Shown here in pieces: positions 9,556 through 18,300 of a stretch of 46,142 nucleotides of DNA (position 1 is the first letter of the stretch; every line of letters starts with the position of its first letter). The notes beneath the pieces were generated by a model. It did no database searches. It saw only the letters and a program-made list of their open reading frames with translations, and had not been told where the DNA came from. Location: the NCBI GenBank assembly GCA_945893045.1, contig CAMDEA010000055.1, forward strand, positions 1 through 46,142. The letters are read 5' to 3'. This stretch comes from Planctomyces sp. SH-PL62 (GTDB lineage: Bacteria; Planctomycetota; Planctomycetia; Planctomycetales; Planctomycetaceae). The translations under genes and the position numbers were made by a program.

Positions 9556-9816
9556 ATGGCTGCCGTGACGAAAGTAAAAGCCAAGACAATGAAACAGCGT
9601 CTCGACGAACTGGAGACGCAAGTTGCCGAACTGGCGAAGCGCCTGCCGCCGCCCGAAGAGCCGGGTTGGAAAAAAGTGGTGGGGATCTTCGGAAACACAC
9701 CGGAAGACACAGCGGCGTTTGACGAAGCGATGAGACTCGGCCGCGAGTATCGTGAGTCGTTGCGTCCGAAGGCTCGTGGCACCAGAAAGCGTTCCAATGC
9801 TCGTGCTCGACACTGA
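9556..9816 (+). CDS. Antitoxin-like protein of a VapBC pair
   Basis: 86 aa with a strong ribosome-binding site (AGGAGG at 9545-9550, ATG 9556). A lysine-rich start (MAAVTKVKAKTMKQRLDEL) leads into a short coiled coil (ETQVAELAKRL) and then WKKVVGIFGNTPEDTAAFDE, ending in a basic tail. The segment GIFGNTPEDTAAFDEAMRLG resembles the toxin-binding tail of antitoxins paired with PIN-domain toxins. Its last 20 bases overlap the toxin start at 9797. No clear DNA-binding domain is visible, though the basic N-terminus could be one. Confidence 0.7.
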   Translation: MAAVTKVKAKTMKQRLDELETQVAELAKRLPPPEEPGWKKVVGIFGNTPEDTAAFDEAMRLGREYRESLRPKARGTRKRSNARARH

Positions 9817-10804
9817 TCACCTCAGCGTGCTGGAGCGGCCGGCGAGCCGCGAACGTGCGATCCTGATTCGTCGCTTGGAGTTGGCGGTCCCCGAAATCGC
9901 GGTGACGACGATCGTCTCGTATGAAGAGCAGTCGCGAGGCTGGCTGGCCTATGTCGCGCGCGCTCGATCGAAGTCGGAACAGCTTGATGCTTATGACCGA
10001 CTGAGCCGGCATTTGGCGACCTACCGTTCCATGACCGTCCTCGATTTCAAACAGGATGCGTTCGAGTGGTATGAGGATTTGAAACGTGAAGTCTCGATTG
10101 GCACTCTGGATTTGAAGATTGCGGCGATCACTTTGGCTCATGATGCGATTCTCCTGAGTCGAAATCTGAAGGACTTTGAACAAGTGTCGGGGTTGAAGGT
10201 CGAAGATTGGCTGTCGCGAGGATCACTTCCACGTTTGCAGTTCGGCCGCCATCACGCGCAGGCGGGTCAGCAAACTCTCGCGATGGTTTTCGCAGATCGC
10301 TCCCAGCGTGATGACCGCCGCGCCGATGCCGAGGCCGGCCAGCCACAGCAGATTCGGGTGGTCGATGCTGCCGCGAATGACCATCGCGAACAGGTCGGCA
10401 ATCAAGAACGCGGTGCCGGAATAGACGAGGACTCGCAGTCGCAGGCCGATCGCCAGCAACGCGATCAACACCGAGCAGACCATCAGCGAAATCAGGTGCA
10501 GCCAACTGCCGCTGACGATGTGAAACGTCGGCGACACGAGGATCGTCAACGCTCCCGCGTAACGCAGCGAGTCGTGATAGCGTTCGGGAATCTCGCGCTT
10601 GAGCAGTTCGACCAAGCCCAGGATCGTCAGCCCGGCGGGGATCATGAAGAACTGCGGATCGGACCAATGCAGCTCGCGCCACAGCAGAGCCGATGCGACG
10701 TTGAGAATGATCGCCGACACGACAAAGCGGTCGCGGCGAATCGTCTGATGCTCCGCATCGTCAGCAGTCTCCAGTCCTTGCCAGAAGTAAAACGCCGCAG
10801 ATAA
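9797..10804 (+). CDS. VapC-like PIN-domain toxin with a long antisense extension
   Basis: The ATG at 9797 gives MLVLDTDHLSVLERP, a typical PIN/VapC start. PIN acidic positions are visible: D5/D7, E in SYEEQ, D in GTLDLKIAA, and the C-terminal SRNLKDFEQV. The family normally ends near LKVEDW, here about residue 137. No stop codon occurs there. The frame continues about 197 codons to 10804 over the 3' end of the membrane-protein gene on the other strand. The extension is low-complexity and rich in Q, R and D, as expected of a non-coding antisense frame. The product may be 335 aa, or the assembly may hide a lost stop. It is presumably an RNase toxin neutralised by the upstream antitoxin. Confidence 0.75.
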   Translation: MLVLDTDHLSVLERPASRERAILIRRLELAVPEIAVTTIVSYEEQSRGWLAYVARARSKSEQLDAYDRLSRHLATYRSMTVLDFKQDAFEWYEDLKREVSIGTLDLKIAAITLAHDAILLSRNLKDFEQVSGLKVEDWLSRGSLPRLQFGRHHAQAGQQTLAMVFADRSQRDDRRADAEAGQPQQIRVVDAAANDHREQVGNQERGAGIDEDSQSQADRQQRDQHRADHQRNQVQPTAADDVKRRRHEDRQRSRVTQRVVIAFGNLALEQFDQAQDRQPGGDHEELRIGPMQLAPQQSRCDVENDRRHDKAVAANRLMLRIVSSLQSLPEVKRRR

Positions 10805-13800
10805 CAGCAGTCCGAGGCTGTGCAGGCCCACGACATCTGATTCACCATGCGTCACATGCCGAACGACTCCGATCATCGCCGCAGCCAATGGCAACAGATT
10901 GGCCGGAACGTCCAACGCCTCGGCCGCGAATCGTGTCTGCGGGATGTGGGCACAGACTCGCGACGCAACGGTCCAGGCGACGGCCGCGCCGAGGCAGCCA
11001 AACATCGCCCAGCCGTGACCGAGTTCGATGACGCCCGCCAACAGCAACCACACGATCGCCGCACCGATCAGACCTTGAGCCATCCAGACTCGATCAGTTC
11101 GCTGCTGCCGCACGGCCAGCACGAATTCGGTGATCACCAGCAGAGCGAACGTCGCGATGGCCGCAGCCACTTGTCCGATGCTCAGGGCTGCCAACGGCAG
11201 GAGCAGTCCCGCGATCAAGGACGACGCGAGCACCACGTAGGCGACGAAACAGTGAATTCCGAGCAGTTCCTGTCCAACCTCTTCACGAGGCCGCAAGCGA
11301 ATGACGCTCAGTCCCGCCGCCAACGTCAGCGCGACCGGCAACACCGCCAGCGACATCGCCGCACTCACGACATCGAAGAGGCCGACCAGTTCGGGAGCCA
11401 GACATTTCGCGACGAAGGCTGTCACCTGCCAATGTCCGATCGCGACCACCACCCACAGCCGATCGCGGTGTTCTCGTCGCAGAGAAGCCAGCGCCAGCGC
11501 CACCACCGCGATCATCCCGGCCAATCGCAGCGTCATCTCGAACGACAGCAGCGTCAGCACGGCCATCAGCAGCAATACTCCGAACGTCACCGCATGAATC
11601 GGTGCGCGAATCATGTCCGATGGATCGTCATCGACTTCGTCGCGCCGCTGCCAGGAGGTCATCAACATTCCGACGGCAGACAGCATGCCCCATGCGACCG
11701 GAATGAATCGCATCGTCGCCGGTTCCAGCAAAGCGATCGCGACGAACGAGAGAACGCTCGAGCAACCGAGCACCGACAACCCGCGCTGCTGGAATCTTCG
11801 AGCCGCATCGAAGGGCCAGGCCAACAGCAACAATGCCGGCAACCAGATCGGCAGGAGGTGTCCCAGTGGATGATCCGCTTGTGCGATCAAGAACAGGCCG
11901 TGAGCGAGCGCCGTCATCAACAACAACGCCACCGCGCTAACTCGTAGCGCGGGCCGGCCGAGAGCGCCGGCCAGTTTCTCAAACAACATTCCTCGCGAGC
12001 CGAAACTGTCGACCAAGCGGCCGGCGATCCACAGTGCGAGCGGCGCGAGCGTCCACAACAGCAGGACCACGTCTGCGTCCAAGTGGCGCAACCAGCCGAT
12101 CGGCAACGTGACTTTGACGATGCCGGCCAGCACGAAGCTCCAAGCCGCTTCGCCCAAGCCGCGACTCGGCCACTTCCAGGCTTGAGCCATCAACAGCGCG
12201 GCCAGTGTGATGCCTATGAACGTTCCGAATGACGTGGCGGACGACACCATCTCGTTGCCGAGCCAATAACCGGCGACACCCAGTGCGAAGAGAACGCTCG
12301 CGATGCCGAAGATCGGCCAAGCCGTCGTAGATCGGACGCCTACGTCCGATCGTCCGGACGTAGGCGTCCGGAGTACGAGATCCAACCAACTCCCAGCAAT
12401 CAACAATACGGCGGCTCCGGCGGTCATCAGCAACTGATGCGTCTCCGTCGTGATCGGCAAGCCACACACCGAACTCAAGAAGACGCGAGCGCTCACGCAC
12501 ACCGCGATCCATGCCGCTGCTGAACCAACCAGCAGCCGACGATTGCCAAATAGCTTCGCTTGCAACAGGAACGCCGCCGTCATCACGGCCGACACCGGGA
12601 AGATCGCCTTCGCGTGTGTGAAGCAGACCGCGAACAGTAGCATCGCCACGAGCATCGCGAATCGCCGAGTCGGCACTTCGATCAGCCGGTCGCCGCGCCG
12701 AGCCGCTCGCGCCGACGCGAACGTCGCTGACAGGATCAACGGCAACCAGGTCAAACCGTAGAACGCGACTGGCAACCGTGGCTCATGAACGGCGGTCGCG
12801 GCGGAGTTGACCAGCAGCTTGGCGGTATCTCGGAAGTACGCCGGTACGGACTGATATGCGATCGCCGTGGCGATCAGTCCGGCCCAGACGAAGGCTTGAT
12901 GACCGGTGCGTCGCGCGGTCATCAACATCATCACCGCCGCCAACCCCGCCGCCGGAGCCAACGCCAACGAGAACGGAAATCCGATCGCGGACAAACCTAC
13001 TCCGACGAAGCACAACACCAGGCCGATGAACAGCGGCAGCACGATGCTCCAAGGCAGCGGACGAACCAGATCACCGGTCCGTTGCTGAAAGACCTTCGCA
13101 ATCGCATCGGTCGTGAAGAGCACGGGCACGGCGGTCAACACGCAGCCCAGGCCGATCCACGGCAGAGCCATCTGTCCCCAACAGGAGAGCACGAACAACG
13201 TCAAGAACTGTGTCCCCAAAACCGTGATCGGCAAGAAGCCACACACACGCGGCAGCCGATGCTCTTCCGCCAGCCAGAAGACTTGTCGCGCGGTCTTCAC
13301 CGTGCCGATCGCGAAGATCATCCACAACACCAACGCGACCACGGGCGTGACGGCGGTCGACATCGGCGACAACACGCCTCCGGCCGCGGCCAGCGCCACG
13401 TAACTCGCAACCAGCGTCGGCTGAGAGCCACGCAAGAACTGCGAGAAGATCCGCCGCGACGCAAACGCGGTCAGCACCACATCGAGAAGCAATAGGCCGA
13501 TTTGCTCGCCGCGAACAAACCATCCGATGGATTCCGCGGCACTGTCGGTCAGCCCAATCCGATGGATCGCCAAGAAACTCAGCGGCAACAACAGCAACGT
13601 CAGCGTTCGCATGACCGTGCCGGTGTTGCGCAGTCCGAGCCGGTCGTGGCACAACTCTCCGCAACCAAACACTGCCGCCGAGTAACCGATCACGGTCAGC
13701 GCTTTCCAGAGTGGTGCCCAGTGATCCCACTGCTTGGTCACCAGCATCAGCGACGAGCCAAAGACGATCATCACCCCCAGGGCCAGCATCCATTTGATAT

Positions 13801-13870
13801 TTCGTTCCTGAAAGAAGCTCTCCAGAAACCATTCGGCAGGCGATCGTCGTTTTATTTCGCTCGACATCAT
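10223..13870 (-). CDS. Large polytopic membrane protein, unknown function
   Basis: 1215 aa starting at the ATGATG at 13870, with AAGGA about nine bases upstream. After a cytoplasmic start (RRSPAEWFLESFFQERNIKW) it is almost entirely hydrophobic, with roughly thirty or more membrane segments. The build resembles the DUF2339/DUF2157 group of very large bacterial membrane proteins, but I see no diagnostic motif. It has no signal peptide beyond the first helix. A 50-bp REP-like palindrome (12327-12376) is translated in frame as a short polar loop (RTPTSGRSDVGVRST, about residues 499-515) between two helices. Its last 580 bases overlap the toxin frame on the plus strand. Confidence 0.85.
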   Translation of the reverse strand: MMSSEIKRRSPAEWFLESFFQERNIKWMLALGVMIVFGSSLMLVTKQWDHWAPLWKALTVIGYSAAVFGCGELCHDRLGLRNTGTVMRTLTLLLLPLSFLAIHRIGLTDSAAESIGWFVRGEQIGLLLLDVVLTAFASRRIFSQFLRGSQPTLVASYVALAAAGGVLSPMSTAVTPVVALVLWMIFAIGTVKTARQVFWLAEEHRLPRVCGFLPITVLGTQFLTLFVLSCWGQMALPWIGLGCVLTAVPVLFTTDAIAKVFQQRTGDLVRPLPWSIVLPLFIGLVLCFVGVGLSAIGFPFSLALAPAAGLAAVMMLMTARRTGHQAFVWAGLIATAIAYQSVPAYFRDTAKLLVNSAATAVHEPRLPVAFYGLTWLPLILSATFASARAARRGDRLIEVPTRRFAMLVAMLLFAVCFTHAKAIFPVSAVMTAAFLLQAKLFGNRRLLVGSAAAWIAVCVSARVFLSSVCGLPITTETHQLLMTAGAAVLLIAGSWLDLVLRTPTSGRSDVGVRSTTAWPIFGIASVLFALGVAGYWLGNEMVSSATSFGTFIGITLAALLMAQAWKWPSRGLGEAAWSFVLAGIVKVTLPIGWLRHLDADVVLLLWTLAPLALWIAGRLVDSFGSRGMLFEKLAGALGRPALRVSAVALLLMTALAHGLFLIAQADHPLGHLLPIWLPALLLLAWPFDAARRFQQRGLSVLGCSSVLSFVAIALLEPATMRFIPVAWGMLSAVGMLMTSWQRRDEVDDDPSDMIRAPIHAVTFGVLLLMAVLTLLSFEMTLRLAGMIAVVALALASLRREHRDRLWVVVAIGHWQVTAFVAKCLAPELVGLFDVVSAAMSLAVLPVALTLAAGLSVIRLRPREEVGQELLGIHCFVAYVVLASSLIAGLLLPLAALSIGQVAAAIATFALLVITEFVLAVRQQRTDRVWMAQGLIGAAIVWLLLAGVIELGHGWAMFGCLGAAVAWTVASRVCAHIPQTRFAAEALDVPANLLPLAAAMIGVVRHVTHGESDVVGLHSLGLLLSAAFYFWQGLETADDAEHQTIRRDRFVVSAIILNVASALLWRELHWSDPQFFMIPAGLTILGLVELLKREIPERYHDSLRYAGALTILVSPTFHIVSGSWLHLISLMVCSVLIALLAIGLRLRVLVYSGTAFLIADLFAMVIRGSIDHPNLLWLAGLGIGAAVITLGAICENHRESLLTRLRVMAAELQTWK
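12327..12376. repeat. REP-like paired hairpin inside a CDS, copy D
   Basis: A 50-bp element runs from GTAG (12327-12330) to GTAC (12373-12376). The two 25-nt halves are reverse complements except near their ends, with a perfect 16-bp core (CGGACGCCTACGTCCG). That core is itself a hairpin with 6-bp stem CGGACG/CGTCCG. It is translated as part of the membrane protein. Confidence 0.7.
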
Positions 13871-14204
13871 GCGGATTCCTTGCGAGGGCAGGGCGTCTTG
13901 ACCATTGGACTGAGCAACCCCTTATCAAACGGGGTGCCAATGCAGGGACAAACTTGGCCAGCGATCGCAAGTGCCTATCCAACCGCAGAATCAGCGCAGC
14001 GTGGGTTTCGGTGGCGTGCGAACCACGGAGAAGACCGCAGTGACTTCACGGCAGGTTGTCGCAGGAGATTCGCTGCGACCGGAAATCGCATTTGTCCGCC
14101 GGCTGGAGTCGGTGGACTCCGGCCTTTTTTTTCCAGCAGTTGGTTTCTAACTTCGCCAAACGCAAATGGTGGATGCGACGAATTTCTAAAAGGTGTCACG
14201 AACG
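13871..14204 (+). promoter_or_regulatory. Leader region of the aminotransferase gene
   Basis: This 334-bp divergent spacer separates the membrane protein from ilvE. A weak sigma70-like candidate is TTGACC at 13898-13903 and TATCAA at 13923-13928, spaced 19 bp. A strong intrinsic terminator lies downstream at 14101-14132, about 70 bp before the ilvE start, so any transcript from this promoter meets it first. I saw no leader peptide rich in branched-chain residues and no clear T-box sequence. The promoter call is tentative. Confidence 0.25.
14101..14132 (+). terminator. Intrinsic terminator upstream of ilvE
   Basis: GGCTGGAGTC (14101-14110), loop GGTG, GACTCCGGCC (14115-14124), then eight T residues (14125-14132). 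The stem is 10 bp with one G-U pair. It faces the plus strand, yet no plus-strand gene ends nearby, so it fits either an attenuator or a block against antisense transcription. Confidence 0.75.
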
Positions 14205-15062
14205 ATGAAGATTTTTCTGAGCGGCAAATTGGTCGACAAAGAGCAGGCGATGGTGAGCGTGTTCGACCACGGATTGTTGTATGGCGACGGAGTCTTTGAA
14301 GGGATTCGCGTCTACGGCGGCAAAGTGTTTCTGCTCAAAGAGCACATCGAGCGGCTGTATGAGAGCGCAAAGGCGATTCGGCTGACGATCCCGATGTCTC
14401 TGTCTCAGATGATCCAGGCGACGAAGGAGACCGTCGCGGCGAACGGCATCGGCGACGGGTATGTCCGGCTGGTCGTGACGCGCGGTGCGGGTTCGCTGGG
14501 GTTGGACATCCGCAGGACCAGCCACCCGCAGGTCATCATCATTGCGGACACGATCACGCTCTACCCGCCGGAGATTTATCAGAACGGGATGAACCTGATC
14601 ACGGCCAGCACGATCCGAAATCATCCGGGGGCGCTCCCGGCGCGGATCAAGTCGCTGAATTACCTCAACAACATCCTGGCCAAGATCGAAGGGACTGATG
14701 CCGGAACCGTTGAGGCGCTGATGCTCAATCACAAAGGCGAGGTCGCCGAATGCACGGGCGACAACATCTTCATTCTCAAGAACGGCGTGCTGAAAACGCC
14801 TTCGACCGACGCGGGCATTCTGGAGGGAATCACTCGGAATGCCGTGTTACGGTTGGCTCGTGAGGCGGGGATTCCGACTCAGGAGACGACGCTGATCCGT
14901 CACGATCTGTATGTCGCGGACGAGATGTTTCTGACGGGGACGGCGGCTGAAGTGGTGCCGGTCGTGAGCTTGGACGGCCGCCTGATCGGCGACGGCAAGC
15001 CCGGCCCGATCACGCGGCGGTTGCTGGAACTGTTTCATGAGTTCACGCGATCGGCAGATTGA
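14205..15062 (+). CDS. ilvE: Branched-chain amino acid aminotransferase (class IV PLP)
   Basis: 285 aa from ATG 14205, with AAAAGG about 11 bases upstream; a GTG four codons earlier overlaps that site. This is a class IV aminotransferase of usual length: SVFDHGLLYGDGVFEGIRVY near the N-terminus, PLP lysine K149 in RIKSLNYLNN, and EVAECTGDNIFI and GITRNAVLRLA in the cofactor-binding half. It should transfer amino groups between glutamate and the keto acids of Leu, Ile and Val in the cytoplasm. D-amino-acid aminotransferase and ADC lyase are related; the LPARIKSLNYLNN and FLTGTAAEV segments favour IlvE. It stands alone, preceded by a terminator and followed by a long hairpin at 15070. Confidence 0.9.
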   Translation: MKIFLSGKLVDKEQAMVSVFDHGLLYGDGVFEGIRVYGGKVFLLKEHIERLYESAKAIRLTIPMSLSQMIQATKETVAANGIGDGYVRLVVTRGAGSLGLDIRRTSHPQVIIIADTITLYPPEIYQNGMNLITASTIRNHPGALPARIKSLNYLNNILAKIEGTDAGTVEALMLNHKGEVAECTGDNIFILKNGVLKTPSTDAGILEGITRNAVLRLAREAGIPTQETTLIRHDLYVADEMFLTGTAAEVVPVVSLDGRLIGDGKPGPITRRLLELFHEFTRSAD

Positions 15063-15069
15063 GCGTCAC

Positions 15070-15156
15070 GGGGTCGGGAGTCTTTTTCAGGTCGGCGGGA
15101 ACGCGATTTGAAAGCCAAAGACTTCTCGCGCCGACCCGAAAAAGACTCCCGACCCC
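15070..15156. repeat. Long inverted repeat of the GGGGTCGGGAGTC type, copy E
   Basis: Arms 15070-15099 and 15127-15156 match over 30 nt with about two mismatches and read GGGGTCGGGAGTCTTTTTC at the left. It begins 8 bp after the ilvE stop, so it may end that transcript. The arms lack the GTAG/CTAC ends and internal mini-hairpins of the REP-like group. A left-arm-only copy lies at 7314. Confidence 0.65.
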
Positions 15157-15329
15157 TTCACGCCGACCGGCAGAATTTTCCGATTGGCGAACGGACCTCC
15201 GCAGGAAGTCTGTGTGAACGCCGCGAACGGTCAGAAATGCCGTTCCCCACTTCTTTTCTTGGTCACTAAAAGCCCGCCCGCGTTGAACAAGGCGCGGCGG
15301 GCAAGTCACCAAGGAAGGAAGTGGGTCGC

Positions 15330-18300
15330 ATGAAGTTTTCATCGTGGTTGCGAAGTTGGACGGGTTTTTCCAGAGCTCAAAATCATCGCCGAAGCCGCCC
15401 CGGCGCGGAGCATCTGCGAGCCTGCGAGATCGCGGCCGTACATCCGCAGGTCGAGCCGTTGGAGCCGCGGTTGGTGTTGGATGCCAGCACGCCGGTCGAT
15501 GATCTGGTCGCGTTTGCTCAGCAGTTGAACGCCGCCGGTGCGACGCTCTACGGAGCGGCCTGGGACGTCAACACGACCGCGCAACGGCAACTCTTTGGGG
15601 ATGGAGCGCAATTCCTGCCCTTCATCGAAGTGACGAATACCAGCCACAACCCGAATCAGATCGCGACCAGCAACAATATCACGACCTATCCGACGTGGGT
15701 CTTTGCCGACAACAGCCGGCTGGAGGGAGTGCAGTCGCTGGAGTCGCTCTCCACACAGACGGGGATCGCCATTCCGCAAGGATTCACGCCGGGCTTCGCG
15801 CCGATTGCGACACAGACGGTGCTGGGTGGCTCGCCGTTGATGTTGCCGATCGACGGGTTCGATCCGAATGGGGATGACCTGACGTATGCGGTGACGATCG
15901 ACAACAACACGGCGGGCCTGAGTGCGACGTTGCGTCCGCAGGTCGGAGCGTTGCGGATTACGGTCGCCGGTTATGGCGACATGCTGTTTGATACGTTCGA
16001 CGATCTGGTTCCGCGTGTGACACAGCGGATTGGTCAGCTCGCCAACGACAGCTTCTACAGCAACGTCATTTTTCATCGGGTCATCAATAGCTTTGTGATC
16101 CAGACCGGAGATCCGACTGGCACGGGCACCGGAAGCTCGACGCTGGGGCAATTCGACGACCAGTTCAATACGAACCTGCAATTCAATCGCACGGGCCTGC
16201 TCGCGATGGCGAAACAGGAGGCGGATGACACGAACGATTCGCAGTTCTTTATCACCGAAGGGGCGCAGCGGTCGCTCGATTTCAATTACTCGATTTTCGG
16301 CGTGCAGGTCGAAGGGGAGTCGATTCGTGAGGCGATCAGCAACACCGCCACGGACGCCAACAACAAGCCCGTGATCCCCGTGACAATCCAGTCGGTCGAT
16401 GTGGTGCAGGACAACGAGAACGGCGTTGTCATGCTCAGCGCGCCCGTGGGTGCCAGCGGCAGCGCGGACATCACCGTGCGCGTGACTGACGCCGGAGGCA
16501 ATTTCTCCGAGCAGACGTTTCACGTCATCGTGCAGCCGGACACCATCAACGGCAACAACCTCAATTCCAATCCATTCCTGGACGAGATCCCGCGCATTCG
16601 CACCGCGTCGGGGCAGGCGATCAGCTTCGCGCTGAATGCCATCGAAGCCGCGAATCCCTCCAACCTGCCGATCAATTTCTACCTCAATCAAAGTCTGCTG
16701 AACTCCAACGTGGTGACCGTCACGCCGCCGTCCAACTTCGTCGGCACGGGGAGCGTCACGGTCTCGACCGGCCTTGGAAACTCGTCGGTGCTCGACTCTC
16801 AGGTCGTCCCGATTGAGGTGGTCCGCACCGCGCAAAATCTGACGCTGTCGGCCGCCAATGATCCGACGCACAACGCCGCGAATGATGGCGTGGCGGATAC
16901 GTTCCTGGTGCGCGTCAACAGCAGCAATTTGCTGGAGGTGTCGATCAACGGGAAGGTGGCCCAATTGGCGACCGGGAACAGCGTGCAGACGCTGGTCATC
17001 AACGGGTCGGACGATGCGGACACGCTGATTGTGGACTTCAGCAACGGCAATCCAATTCCGTTTAACGGACTCCAATTCAACGCCGGCGCACAGCCCATTG
17101 GCGGTCACGATGTGCTGGTTCTGAAGGGAGGCTCGACGGGCAACGAACTGCACAACCTCTTCAATGCCACCGACGGGACGGTTTCGATCAATGGCGCGGT
17201 CATCATCGCCCACTTTGGGACCGAGTCGGTTCGCGATGAGTTGATCGTCACGGACCGGGGCTTCCAGCTTCCCTCGAGCAACGACGTCGTGACGTTGTCG
17301 GACGATGACACCGTCGGCAACGGCATGTCGAAGATCCTATTCGGCACAACGAAAGACTTCGTCTTCACCAACCCGACGACCTCGCTGACGATCAATGGCG
17401 GAGCCGGCAACGATTCGATTTCGGCCACCGGCTTGGATTCCACGTTCCCGGCCAACGCGAAAATCTTTTTCCAAGGTGAGACGGGGAACGACACGCTCAA
17501 TGCCTCCGGAGCAAATCAGCCGTTCTTCCTGCTGGGAGGTGTCGGCAACGATTCGCTGGTCGGCAACGCGAGCAACGAAACCTTCGTGGCCGACGCCGGC
17601 AACGACACCATCGTCGGCAACGGACAGCACGATGTGCTGTCGGCAACGGGTCTGACTGGCAACGCGACACTGACCGATTCGCTGATGACGGGCCAGGGGA
17701 TCGACGTGCTGACGGGCATTGAGTCGGCATTCATCGTTGCCGGCAACACAGCGCTGGCGTTCGATGCACATGCCTTCTCCGGTTCCGTGAGTCTGACGGG
17801 GGGCAACGGCAACGATTCATTCATCGGCGGCAATGGCGCAGATGTGCTCTTCGGAGGACAGGGGAACGACACGCTGATCGGCGGCGCGGGGAATGATTCG
17901 CTCACCGGCGACTTGGGCAACGACCGGTTGGACGGCGGTATCGGCGACGACTCTGTGATTGATGTGACCAACTCCAATGTCACGGTCACGGCCACTCAGA
18001 TTCAGTGGGGTCGGTTGCTCGGCACGGATACCTATCAAAACATCGACGGCATTCAGATCACCGGCGACTTCTCGGGGAATAAGTTTGATCTCAAATTGTT
18101 TACCGGCAACGCGACGTTGTTCGGCAATGGGGGAGCCGACACGTTGATCGGAGGCAGCGGCAACGATTTCTTGTCGGGTGACTTGGGCAATGACTTCCTC
18201 ACGGGTGGCTTGGGGGATGACACGCTGACGGGGGGCATCGGCTTGGATCGCTTGATCGAATCGGCGGACGTCAGTTGGACGTTGGCGGAATCGTTGACCG

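Noticed and set aside
8728..9556. A sigma54 promoter upstream of the PspA gene
   Set aside because: No GG-N10-GC arrangement was found on the minus strand of 9409-9555.
10847..11947. Long plus-strand frames opposite the membrane-protein gene (10847-11947, 12785-13495, 13502-14299)
   Set aside because: Their translations are Q/R/H-rich, typical of the complement of hydrophobic codons. No domain or start site supports them.
13871..14204. A T-box or known riboswitch before ilvE
   Set aside because: No T-box core sequence or recognisable aptamer was seen; only the terminator is clear.
15451..15486. LEPRLVLDA as a possible sortase or PEP-CTERM-type sorting signal
   Set aside because: It is N-terminal and lacks the C-terminal helix and basic tail such signals need. 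It fits the LEPR-XLL-type motif seen on large exported proteins instead.
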